Source: Arthrobacter sp. efr-133-R2A-120
Lineage (GTDB): Bacteria; Actinomycetota; Actinomycetes; Actinomycetales; Micrococcaceae
Direction: 5' to 3'
DNA: 32,013 bases
NCBI RefSeq assembly: GCF_030209835.1
Contig: NZ_JARVRF010000057.1
Location: forward strand, 1 to 32,013
Part shown: one piece after another, positions 16,881 through 23,522 of the stretch
Layout: every line of letters begins with the position of its first letter
Numbering within the stretch: the first letter of the stretch is position 1
Program-made: the position numbers and the translations under genes
Notes under the pieces: model-generated
The model's input: the letters and a program-made list of their open reading frames with translations, nothing else
What the model was told of the DNA's origin: nothing
Databases searched by the model: none

Positions 16881-16994
16881 AATGAGGGCGTGGGCCGCAT
16901 CATCGACAAGCCCTGGGTGGGGGATGGGCAGCTGGCCGTCCGCAAAGGTCACCGAGCTGACGAGAACTCGCGGACGGCGCTGGCGGATTTGTAG
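16881..16994 (+). pseudogene. Remnant of the 3' end of the E2 acyltransferase gene
   Basis: The segment from about 16886 to the TAG at 16992-16994 matches the last part of the E2 gene at 12784-12963 (shared GRIIDKPW, QLAVRK and the final LADL stop). Compared with the intact gene it lacks 73 bp, corresponding to 12858-12930 and encoding the catalytic DHRVCDG region. It also has one extra A in the preceding CGCAAAGG, so the net change is a multiple of three. It lies back to back with the truncated histidine kinase. It cannot encode an active enzyme. Confidence 0.8.
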
Positions 16995-17360
16995 GCCGAA
17001 TTTCCCTTGGATAAATTCAACGCGACGGCAAGAACAGGCGTTCACCGCTCTTAAGACGTCCTAAGGAACGCCTCTAGCCTGACCTCATGAACAATGGGGG
17101 ATAACGTTCGGGCTGGAGACTTAAGCCCCACCGGAGAACACGACAGGATCTGTTCGACTATCCAGGGCTCACGACGTTTTCTGCGCTCGCGGGCGTGGTG
17201 TCAACGAACGCGCCCTCATTGATCCGACCGGCCCCAGGCTGCTCGGCCGCTTACGAACACCGCGGTGGTATCAATGCTCTGGTTCGGCTGCGGGCCGGCA
17301 TCGAGGGGGAACTGACGGGGACCGTTTCGATCTCCAACCCGGAGTTGAGATGATGAGGGT
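16995..17360. other. Gap between the scar and the PAP2 gene
   Basis: No gene is supported. An inverted repeat AGGCGTTC (17036-17043) / GAACGCCT (17066-17073) is present. The upstream region of the PAP2 phosphatase should include its promoter, but I cannot place convincing -35/-10 boxes. Confidence 0.4.
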
Positions 17361-18074
17361 ATGGAAACTGGGGCTTGTGAAAAGGGCATACTCGAACAAG
17401 GCCTTGACATAGCAGCCGTTGGATCGGGTTTGGTGTTGCGTCCCCAGCCGCGGAGATGGATTGTCTGGCCCGTGGTGGGCGCGATCGTCGTCTTGGCATT
17501 TGGCTTGATCGTCAGGGAGTTGCCACAGTTCACTGGCGCTGAATATCGGATCGACCGGATCCTCGGCCAGCACCGTACTGGTTTCTTGGACTGGCTCGCC
17601 TTCGGACTAAATGACATCTTCGGTATTGCTTTTGGGCCTTGGCTTGCAGCTGGCGGGGGCCTCTTCTTGGTAGTTAGGCAGAAAGGTCTGAGTGCCCTTG
17701 CCTTAGTGGCGAGTATCGCCGCGGGTTGTGCGAGCTGTTGGCTAATGAAGCTGCTGGTTTCTCGACACAGCCCGACCACGGAGCCCGTCTGGATCAGTTA
17801 CCCCAGCGGTCATGTGGCTTTCGCGGCTTCGTTAGGGGTCGCGGCTTACTGGATCTTCAACGAGACCCGATGGCGACGACACGTGCTGCTGGGAAGCGTG
17901 CTGATGGTCGCCATAGTCGCTTGGTCGCGGCTTTATCTCGCGGTGCACTATCCAACAGACGTTCTCGCTTCTTGTCTGTTGACTCTGGCGGCTGCGGGGT
18001 TCGCTGCCGGCGCGTGGAATAGGTACCTGCCGAAACTGTTGCGCGTGGCTCGTCAGCTTCGGCAAGACGCTTAG
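17361..18074 (+). CDS. PAP2-superfamily membrane phosphatase
   Basis: This is a 237-residue integral membrane protein with about six hydrophobic segments and the type 2 phosphatidic acid phosphatase motifs: motif 2 YPSGHVAF with the catalytic-site His, and motif 3 SRLYLAVHYPTDVL with the nucleophilic His and its Asp partner. Motif 1 is unusual, reading KLLVSRHSP where the consensus is K-x6-R-P, so Ser stands where Arg is expected. Members hydrolyse lipid phosphates such as undecaprenyl diphosphate, phosphatidate or phosphatidylglycerophosphate; the substrate is unknown. The ATG has a GAGG very close upstream, which makes the exact start uncertain. The gene is flanked by the kinase remnant and the intact kinase. 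Confidence 0.82.
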   Translation: METGACEKGILEQGLDIAAVGSGLVLRPQPRRWIVWPVVGAIVVLAFGLIVRELPQFTGAEYRIDRILGQHRTGFLDWLAFGLNDIFGIAFGPWLAAGGGLFLVVRQKGLSALALVASIAAGCASCWLMKLLVSRHSPTTEPVWISYPSGHVAFAASLGVAAYWIFNETRWRRHVLLGSVLMVAIVAWSRLYLAVHYPTDVLASCLLTLAAAGFAAGAWNRYLPKLLRVARQLRQDA

Positions 18075-18189
18075 CCGAGTTGCCTCCTCGCCCTACTGCA
18101 ACTTCGTCAAATTGTGTCGCCGTCGCTGGCCAAGCCTTTTTGGCCGGCCACACCAAGTGACAGCGGGGGAACGGGCCAAGGACGCGATC

Positions 18190-18207
18190 GCGCGAAAGCG
18201 TTCGCGC
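18190..18207. terminator. Hairpin between convergent PAP2 and kinase genes
   Basis: The perfect 7-bp stem GCGCGAA/TTCGCGC with tetraloop AGCG lies between the PAP2 stop (18074) and the histidine kinase stop (18239), so it could terminate transcription from both sides. No U tract is seen. Confidence 0.45.
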
Positions 18208-18238
18208 CCTGTTTCAGCCGGGAGACGGACCGTCAAGC

Positions 18239-20026
18239 TCACGCAAGAGCAACCCGCAGCACGACGTTGTCGCCATCTTCGCTGAGTGCTGCTTCCTTGG
18301 ACAGGGCCTGAAGCGTCGTCATTCCGAGGCCGGGGCGGATCTGGCCTCGGAGCCGGCCGGGGGAACTGATGGTTATGTGAATGGCGCCGGTGTCGATCGC
18401 CGGTCTTGCCGGGAGCGGCTCTTGGGCCGACATTGCGACCCGGACATGGCTTCGTTCACCGTGCCGGATGGCGTTGGTGAAGCCTTCCGAGAGCACTTCG
18501 ATGACTGCCTCGGCCCTGGCGGGGTCTTCGTCGCACAACACCCACACTTCAGGGTCGATGTCGCATGCCAGTTTCAGCACGCGCCCCCAAGTACTCAGCA
18601 GGTCCTGGATACTCGATGCCGCGCTCCCTGCTTGCCCGGGCGAGTCGTCCAAGATCTCATTCTGCGCAGTAGCCACGGCACGCGTCAGGATGTTCTTGAC
18701 GCTCTGCGGGGCAAGGTCCTCTTCGGGGTCGTTCGCTCCCGAGGCACCCAGGGCGAGGGCGCTCGAAACCAGGTTTCCCTGCAGGTTGTTGTGCAGAATC
18801 CTGGCGACTCTCCGGCGGGTGTAAAGCAGCTTTTGGTGCGCGCGGTCGGCTAGCTTGAGTTGCTCGTTGAGCGAGCGTGCCAGCCTGACCTCGTGCCGCC
18901 GTCGTTGGCGCTCGGCAGCTCGAAGAACCGCCACAGTGAGCGCAGTCAGCGGATAGGCCCAGACGGCGGACCAGTAGAAGAACGGGGTATAGCCGAACGC
19001 GCCCAGCAGCAGGCAGGTCACCGACGCGGAAACTGCGGCCGTGCCTGCGTAGCAGAGGGTCATCGCGGAAATTCGCCGCAGAGGACTGGTAATCCCCCGC
19101 ACCGTCCGGGCCGTCGCGGCGTTCCCGAGGAGCAGGATTGCCCCGCCGACAACCCACTGAACCAGCAGGAAGAGGACGCCGTATTCCGCCAGCAGACGGA
19201 CCGCAATGAGTGACGTAAAGAGCAGGACAGGCAATCCGACCGGCGCGGCCCGGATCAAATGCGTGAGTCCCTCGGTGCGTTCTGCGCGGGAAGGCGGCCG
19301 CGGAGGGGCCGTCTCGTGCGGCCACGGTGTGTGGTCGTGGAAAAGTTGGTGGCTCATTGGGCGGACGACGTCATCCGAGATCGTCCGCAGCAGGCGTGAG
19401 GCCTCGGTTCTGTCCAGGGTTGTCGTGATCCGGGCGGCGAGGACCGTGTCAAGACGCTTGGAGAGTTCGGCGACATATTCGGAACGGATCGAGCGCAAGC
19501 GGTGCTCATCGAAGCCGAGCTGCACCTCGATTGCAGCCCGGGCAGCGCGGAGCCGGGGTTCGAGCACGGCGTGCCCGCGGATGGAGTCCGTCAGCATCGC
19601 GATCGCCGAGAGGAAGACCAGGGCCGCCCCGATGTTGATGAGGACGCGGGCCCAGAGATCTTCGCTGAGGTCTGCGATATTCAAGGCCTGGGCGGACCAA
19701 GCCACCAGGAGGGGGCGGCAGGCGCCCAGGAAAGCGAAGGTGCCGAACGCCGTCGCGATTCTGCCTTTGACGCTCGGGCGTGCCGTGATCAAGGGGCGAA
19801 GGAGTATCCCCACAAGACCAAGCACAACGTGCACCAGAAACACGATCGCCGTGCCGGAACCTTCCACGGCCGACGTGACCGATCCCGTCCCAGCGAGCGT
19901 GATCGATCCGGCGAACATGTTCATGACCGTCAGCGCCAAGGGCAAGGTCAGGAGCCACGACCAGACGCTCAAGGCATTGCTACTGCCGATACCCCGGGCC
20001 CAGAGCGCAGGGGAGCGGCTGATCAT
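18239..20026 (-). CDS. Membrane sensor histidine kinase (LuxR-type two-component system)
   Basis: This is a 595-residue kinase. The N-terminal 190 residues contain several membrane helices. A soluble linker (LSKRLDTVLAARITTTLDRT) and a second set of helices (about 255-365) follow. A dimerisation/H-box RRRVARILHNNLQGNL then places the probable phosphoacceptor at His412, as in HisKA_3-type kinases. The ATPase domain has an N-box EGFTNAIRHG and a G-box GLGMTTL. The usual DxGxG is replaced by SSPGRL, so ATP binding may be atypical. The ATG overlaps the response regulator stop (ATGA), so the two genes are co-translated. The signal is unknown. The 3' half has a diverged copy at 16374-16880. Confidence 0.87.
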   Translation of the reverse strand: MISRSPALWARGIGSSNALSVWSWLLTLPLALTVMNMFAGSITLAGTGSVTSAVEGSGTAIVFLVHVVLGLVGILLRPLITARPSVKGRIATAFGTFAFLGACRPLLVAWSAQALNIADLSEDLWARVLINIGAALVFLSAIAMLTDSIRGHAVLEPRLRAARAAIEVQLGFDEHRLRSIRSEYVAELSKRLDTVLAARITTTLDRTEASRLLRTISDDVVRPMSHQLFHDHTPWPHETAPPRPPSRAERTEGLTHLIRAAPVGLPVLLFTSLIAVRLLAEYGVLFLLVQWVVGGAILLLGNAATARTVRGITSPLRRISAMTLCYAGTAAVSASVTCLLLGAFGYTPFFYWSAVWAYPLTALTVAVLRAAERQRRRHEVRLARSLNEQLKLADRAHQKLLYTRRRVARILHNNLQGNLVSSALALGASGANDPEEDLAPQSVKNILTRAVATAQNEILDDSPGQAGSAASSIQDLLSTWGRVLKLACDIDPEVWVLCDEDPARAEAVIEVLSEGFTNAIRHGERSHVRVAMSAQEPLPARPAIDTGAIHITISSPGRLRGQIRPGLGMTTLQALSKEAALSEDGDNVVLRVALA

Positions 20027-20682
20027 TTTTCGCTATCGACCGGGGCCGGCAACCCAAACGTACGCGCGTATAGCGTTGCCGCGGCAACCCGCGGATTGAC
20101 GCCCGGACTCCGGTTCAGGCCAAGGGCCTCGAACGTGCGGGACACGGCCTTCTCCACGGAGCGCATGCTGCTTCCCCGTTGTTTGGCGATTTCAGCGTTC
20201 GACCAGCCCTCCGCGATCATGCGCAGGATATCCAGCTGTACCCGAGTCAGCGCGCCGATCTTCGCTGCGTCCGACGCCACAGCGGGAGTCACGGTGACAG
20301 GGAGCTCCACGAGGGTCGAGTTCACTGCACTGATGAGGCCTTCCACGGAGTCAAGGGACGCCTTGTTGACGAAGGTTGCTCCCGCCGGCAACTCAGAAAA
20401 GGGAGCTTCCGACGGATAGTTGGTGAGGAACACAATGGCGCACCCCGGGGAGAGCGACTTCACGACATGCGCCAGTTCGACGCCGTTGGGCCGGGTTCCC
20501 AGATCGATGTCCGTCACCAGGACATCGGGATCGACGGCGGCGAACATCGACAGAGCCTGGGACGCGGACGCGCAATCATGCACGTCGAATTCCGGGCCCC
20601 TCAAGGCTTCGGCAACAAGCCCGCGCATGAATGGTTGATCTTCGACAACCAGCACCCGCCGAACCCACCCCAGATCCCCCAT
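20023..20682 (-). CDS. LuxR/NarL-family response regulator
   Basis: This is a 219-residue response regulator. The receiver domain (residues 9-125) has the acidic pair E14/D15, the phosphoacceptor Asp58 in VTDIDLG, FLTNY and the conserved Lys in FVNKAS. The C-terminal LuxR helix-turn-helix reads VQLDILRMIAEGWSNAEIAK then MRSVEKAVSRTFEALGL. The ATG at 20682 has no ribosome binding site, but TAGCCT lies exactly 6 nt upstream, as in other leaderless genes of this window. A GTG at 20655 is an internal alternative. It is the first gene of a two-gene operon with the kinase. A palindrome at 20708-20718 lies just upstream and could be its own operator. Confidence 0.88.
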   Translation of the reverse strand: MGDLGWVRRVLVVEDQPFMRGLVAEALRGPEFDVHDCASASQALSMFAAVDPDVLVTDIDLGTRPNGVELAHVVKSLSPGCAIVFLTNYPSEAPFSELPAGATFVNKASLDSVEGLISAVNSTLVELPVTVTPAVASDAAKIGALTRVQLDILRMIAEGWSNAEIAKQRGSSMRSVEKAVSRTFEALGLNRSPGVNPRVAAATLYARTFGLPAPVDSEK

Positions 20683-20688
20683 GGTTGA

Positions 20689-20694
20689 AGGCTA
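20689..20694 (-). promoter_or_regulatory. -10 box for leaderless response regulator mRNA
   Basis: On the minus strand this reads TAGCCT (TANNNT class), separated from the ATG by 6 nt, so transcription should begin at or next to the start codon. It matches the spacing upstream of the two 47-aa membrane protein genes. Confidence 0.5.
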
Positions 20695-20707
20695 TCCGAG
20701 CGCGCCC

Positions 20708-20718
20708 GGTGATTCACC
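20708..20718. promoter_or_regulatory. Candidate operator palindrome
   Basis: GGTGATTCACC is a perfect 11-bp palindrome around a central T. It lies 13-23 bp beyond the -10 box of the response regulator, between its -10 and -35 positions. It could bind the LuxR-type regulator itself. Chance occurrence is possible. Confidence 0.3.
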
Positions 20719-20783
20719 AGCGGCACCTGTTGGTTACGGCTCATGATGGATTACGACGGCGGTGCGCCGGCGGTACTCCTCGC

Positions 20784-20808
20784 GACGCCGGCTGCCGGTG
20801 GCGGCGTC
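20784..20808 (-). terminator. Hairpin directly after the 47-aa membrane protein gene
   Basis: The arms GACGCCG (20784-20790) and CGGCGTC (20802-20808) form a 7-bp GC-rich stem starting at the base after the TGA of the minus-strand gene at 20809. No U tract follows. Confidence 0.5.
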
Positions 20809-20952
20809 TCAGTGGCGGAGAGCAATCGTCACAACGAAAATTGTGGCGGCAGCCAACACCCCTAATCCGACGTAGGACAGCTGCCGCTGAATCCTTCTTC
20901 GCCGCTCGCGTCGTTCATCCCTGGCCAGATATCCCGTTCTGAAGTTCCCCAT
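20809..20952 (-). CDS. Small leaderless membrane protein, 47 aa (family with 30099-30242)
   Basis: No known family is recognised. The peptide begins MGNFRTGYLARDERRERRRR and ends with one membrane helix in YVGLGVLAAATIFVVTIALR. A second 47-residue protein at 30099-30242 has the same length, the same MGN start, the basic segment and the YVGLG-x-LA-x-AT core, so the two are paralogues. There is no ribosome binding site. TATCCT lies 6 nt before the ATG, which indicates a leaderless transcript. The predicted topology is N-in. A hairpin follows the stop at once, so the gene is probably monocistronic. The role is unknown. Confidence 0.7.
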   Translation of the reverse strand: MGNFRTGYLARDERRERRRRIQRQLSYVGLGVLAAATIFVVTIALRH

Positions 20953-20958
20953 GCCGGG

Positions 20959-20964
20959 AGGATA
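20959..20964 (-). promoter_or_regulatory. -10 box for leaderless 47-aa gene
   Basis: On the minus strand it reads TATCCT, 6 nt before the ATG of the small membrane protein gene. No convincing -35 box is seen. Confidence 0.5.
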
Positions 20965-21016
20965 TCGTCACTGAATTTCCGTTGGGTCCCGGGGTTCGGG
21001 TATTGCGACCGGGTCC

Positions 21017-21355
21017 TTACGCGTACTCGTCCTTCCCATGGTTGTTGAGAAGGTCCGTTCCTGAGCTAATTTTCATGGCCGGTAGGGGATCGGGAACAGA
21101 CGTCCCAACAGACAGTGATGCGAGCAGAATTGCAGTGTTCATCACCAGAGCGGCCAGACTGACTAAGAGTGCTATGCGGTACGCCTGCTGACCGGTGCCG
21201 CGCTGGCCAGCAATCGCCCACACCAACACAAGCACGGACAGCGCAGCCCCCAGAAATGGATGCAGGACTGCCAAGACGCCCCCAATGACCCCGGCGATTA
21301 CGCATAGTCGGGACAACAGGATGCCGCTTTCGGTACCGTTTAGGTTCGGGGTCAT
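21017..21355 (-). CDS. Small integral membrane protein, 112 aa, with DLLNNHGKDE tail
   Basis: I do not recognise a family. The 112-residue product has three to four hydrophobic segments (CVIAGVIGGVLAVLHPFLGA, ALSVLVLVWAIAG, ALLVSLAALVMNTAILLASL) and a polar C-terminus ending DLLNNHGKDEYA. The ATG at 21355 is chosen over a TTG at 21373 because ACAGGAGT stands 7 nt upstream. The stop region contains a 34-bp sequence identical to the end of the next gene upstream, so both proteins share the same last ten residues. It is the third and last gene of a minus-strand module with the 92-aa membrane protein and the secreted protein. Immunity, transport or anchoring roles are possible but unproven. Confidence 0.6.
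   Translation of the reverse strand: MTPNLNGTESGILLSRLCVIAGVIGGVLAVLHPFLGAALSVLVLVWAIAGQRGTGQQAYRIALLVSLAALVMNTAILLASLSVGTSVPDPLPAMKISSGTDLLNNHGKDEYA
21024..21057. repeat. 34-bp direct repeat, copy 1
   Basis: This stretch is identical over 34 bp to 21399-21432. It begins TACTCGTCCTTCCC and ends GAGAAGGTCCG. On the minus strand it encodes DLLNNHGKDE(Y) at the end of the 112-aa protein. The flanks differ at once on both sides. Confidence 0.9.
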
Positions 21356-21397
21356 TTTGAAACTCCTGTCCAAACAGATTCCGGTTCCAAATGCTGC

Positions 21398-21676
21398 TTA
21401 CTCGTCCTTCCCATGGTTGTTGAGAAGGTCCGGGATCTGGTTTCGAAGCATGTGTGCTGCGATGCCCAGAGCTATGAGTGATGCGCCCAGTGGGGCAAGC
21501 CCGAAGCGCACGACTGAACCGACGAGGCCTGTCAGCCATATACCGACGCCCGCGCCGGCTCCGCCTTGGAGGGAGATAAGCAGCGAAAGTAAGTTTGTGG
21601 CTAACGTTTCGAAGACGACTCCGCCCGCGCAGACAATCACGCCAATAATGAGCAGCCGGTTTCTTACCTGGACCAC
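21398..21676 (-). CDS. Small integral membrane protein, 92 aa, with DLLNNHGKDE tail
   Basis: The family is unknown. The 92-residue protein has two or three membrane segments (LLIIGVIVCAGGVVFE, a glycine-rich VGIWLTGLVGSVVRFGLAPL and GASLIALGIAAHML). It ends IPDLLNNHGKDE, the same last ten residues as the 112-aa protein that follows it. The start is a GTG at 21676 with AGGGGGT just upstream. Gaps of 27 nt to the secreted-protein gene and 42 nt to the 112-aa start support one operon. The body of the protein is not obviously related to its neighbour, so the shared tail was probably copied or recombined. Confidence 0.6.
   Translation of the reverse strand: MVQVRNRLLIIGVIVCAGGVVFETLATNLLSLLISLQGGAGAGVGIWLTGLVGSVVRFGLAPLGASLIALGIAAHMLRNQIPDLLNNHGKDE
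21399..21432. repeat. 34-bp direct repeat, copy 2
   Basis: This is the second copy of the repeat at 21024-21057, in the same orientation and 375 bp away. It encodes the C-terminal tail of the 92-aa protein and includes part of its stop codon. Confidence 0.9.
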
Positions 21677-21703
21677 GCGACCCCCTATGTGACTAGTTGA
21701 CTT

Positions 21704-22509
21704 CTACCTGAAATGTCCCGGAACACCTGCGTACACGACCATGGACTTGGCCATGAACGTGGGGTAGGCGAGAACGTTGTTCCAGGGGACACGGCTAGAC
21801 CCGCTCTTCCCGCAACCGGTCCCGTACCAACGCTTCCAGAGTCCAAAGCTCCCGCCGTTGTAGCCCGTGTAGTACCCGGATCCCTGGGTGCACACGCCAA
21901 AGATGACGAGTGGCGCAACATTCCAACCGTAGTATTTTTCTGAAGCATGGTTGTAGGACGTTAGGCGCCGGATCTCGCCGCTCCAGCTACCTCCCACAGG
22001 AGCCCAGAAGTACGTGGAGTGGTCGATCGTCGCCATTGCACTCACTGATTGAAATGGCGGGGCCAAGATAGCGTCGCCTTTTTCTGGCGCGTTTGCCAAT
22101 GCGTCGAGGTTGTCAAACTGAGAAGCGGGAAATTCGCCCGGTTTGAGGTGAAGATCCCTCGCAACTTCAGGAGTGACGATTAGCGACCCTTCGGCTTCGG
22201 TCGGCAACGGGTAAAATGTTGCCCCCCATCCTCCGCGGTCCCGACGGCGTTCCCGTCCATCACGTACACGCTGTCGTACTTATTGGCGATTTCATGCAGT
22301 GGACTGGCGCTTCGCCCGGGCGACAGCCCCTGATCCCAGGCGACAGACTGGACTCCACGACTGGTACCGGCTCGTATCGGCTGGTCTTCCCGTTCCTGGG
22401 GTGCCGTGTTCCTTTGGGCAGTACCTGCCTGTCCTGGCGCGGCAATAAAGATGGCCGCAATCAAAGAAAGACATGCCGTAGCTGAGGCAATAATATGTAG
22501 ACGCTGCAA
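21704..22509 (-). pseudogene. Secreted protein of unknown function, frameshifted at a G6 tract
   Basis: Two overlapping frames form one gene of about 268 codons. The first (22509-22180) starts at a TTG with AGGAG 7 nt upstream and encodes a signal peptide (ASATACLSLIAAIFIAAPGQ) and SVYVMDGNAVGTAEDGG. The second (to 21704) carries ATFYPLPTEAEGSLIVTPEV and an aromatic, glycine-rich C-terminal region (YFWAPVGGSWSGEI, GSGYYTGYNGGSFGLWKRWY). One extra G in the six-G run at 22222-22227 (C on the plus strand) would join them smoothly. The mature part has only two cysteines (GVCTQG, GTGCGK), probably a disulfide. The family is unknown; a bacteriocin or surface protein is possible. The shift may be real, slippage-controlled or a sequencing error. 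It is the first gene of the module with two small membrane proteins. Confidence 0.6.
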
Positions 22510-22560
22510 GGGAAACTCCTATTCATATAGGCGCCCCCTGAGACCCACAGCTTGCAAGGA

Positions 22561-22566
22561 ATAATA
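22561..22566 (-). promoter_or_regulatory. Candidate -10 box for the secreted-protein module
   Basis: On the minus strand this reads TATTAT, about 50 nt before the TTG start, in a locally AT-rich stretch. No clear -35 box is visible at 17 nt. Confidence 0.35.
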
Positions 22567-22656
22567 CGGCCTTTTTGCCTTTGTTGGAAGGGAAATTCGA
22601 ACAAAGTCGGCCTATTTCAGTTCTTAAATTTGGCATTTGAAAAGGAGGATTAGCCT

Positions 22657-22728
22657 ATGCCTCATGGTTACGACACGGGCCGCGAAGCCTTCCGACGGCC
22701 CGTGCGGGGGACTAGGATTCCGGAATGA
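22657..22728 (+). CDS. Possible 23-aa leader peptide or small ORF
   Basis: A near-perfect Shine-Dalgarno, AAAAGGAGG, stands 8 nt before an ATG that opens 23 codons (MPHGYDTGREAFRRPVRGTR, then IPE and TGA). The arms CACGGGCC and GGCCCGTG inside the ORF can form an 8-bp stem, which suggests an attenuator-like leader, although no run of a single amino acid is present. The next plus-strand gene starts 206 nt further on. It could equally be a chance ORF behind a strong SD. Function unknown. Confidence 0.35.
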   Translation: MPHGYDTGREAFRRPVRGTRIPE

Positions 22729-22934
22729 AAGTTACGTTGCTCCGTGGGGAGGGCGATGGCTGGCCCGACTGCCCGCATCAATTCGTCGGTCGCTGCAATG
22801 ATTGTCGGGATGCTGACCGAAATTCCCGTGGTGAACCAGGTGGCCGTGAGCCCGTAGGCCCCAGCGAATAGTCGGTGTGGAGCCTCCAAGGTGTTCTTTG
22901 TCGGTACTTGGTTCGAAATGAGTAGGTGGGATCC

Positions 22935-23510
22935 ATGCGGATCACCGTGATTGGGCGGGGGCACGTCGGCGGTGCGCTGGCGCGACGCTGGACGGCTGCA
23001 GGCCACGACGTGACTGCGCTAGGCCGGGACGGCGGTGATGCCACAGGCGCCGACGTCGTGGTGGTCGCCATTCCGGGAGACTCGATCGCCGTCGGCTTGG
23101 CCAAGATTGCCGGCCTAGACGGTCAGGTGACAATCGATGCCAGCAATACCTTCGGCGATCGCCCGGCCGGCTACGACTCGATCGCCCAACAGGTCAAAGC
23201 GATTGTCGGCGGGCCCACCGCTAAGGCCTTCAACACCAACTTCGCTTCAATCTATGACGCCGTCGATGCTGAGCCAATGCCACCGGGAACCCTCTTCGCG
23301 TCCGACGACGATGCCCGCGAGGCGACCGAGCGCCTCATCCGGGACGCGGGATTCGAGCCGATACATCTTGGCGACTTGGCGAAGGCTCCGCTGCTGGAAA
23401 GTCTCATCACCCTGACCTCGACGCTCGACAGGGGAGAACTCGGTCCGTTCTTCTACCGCTTCAACCGCCCCGGTGAGCTGGCGGCACGCTTAGGCCTCAA
23501 CCCGAGCTGA
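22935..23510 (+). CDS. NADP-binding oxidoreductase (coenzyme F420-dependent NADP oxidoreductase-like)
   Basis: This is a 191-residue Rossmann protein starting MRITVIGRGHVGGALARRW, with the dinucleotide-binding G-x-G-x-x-G near residue 8. GADVVVVAIPGDSI and IDASNTFGDRPAG follow in the order expected for the F420_oxidored family. GGPTAKAFNTNFASIYDAV matches the family's substrate loop. The length is slightly below typical F420H2:NADP reductases. True F420 use is not established, since many actinobacterial paralogues use other acceptors. The ATG at 22935 with AGGTGGGA upstream is preferred to a GTG at 22926. It is convergent with the next gene, with only 12 nt between stops and no hairpin. Confidence 0.8.
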   Translation: MRITVIGRGHVGGALARRWTAAGHDVTALGRDGGDATGADVVVVAIPGDSIAVGLAKIAGLDGQVTIDASNTFGDRPAGYDSIAQQVKAIVGGPTAKAFNTNFASIYDAVDAEPMPPGTLFASDDDAREATERLIRDAGFEPIHLGDLAKAPLLESLITLTSTLDRGELGPFFYRFNRPGELAARLGLNPS

Positions 23511-23522
23511 ACACCGAGCCCT

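Noticed and set aside
22668..23006. Minus-strand frame with a hydrophobic stretch (GLTATWFTTGISVSIPTIIA)
   Set aside because: No ribosome binding site, it overlaps the start of the NADP oxidoreductase, and the opposite strand shows a comparable hydrophobic peptide, so strand-specific coding is not supported.
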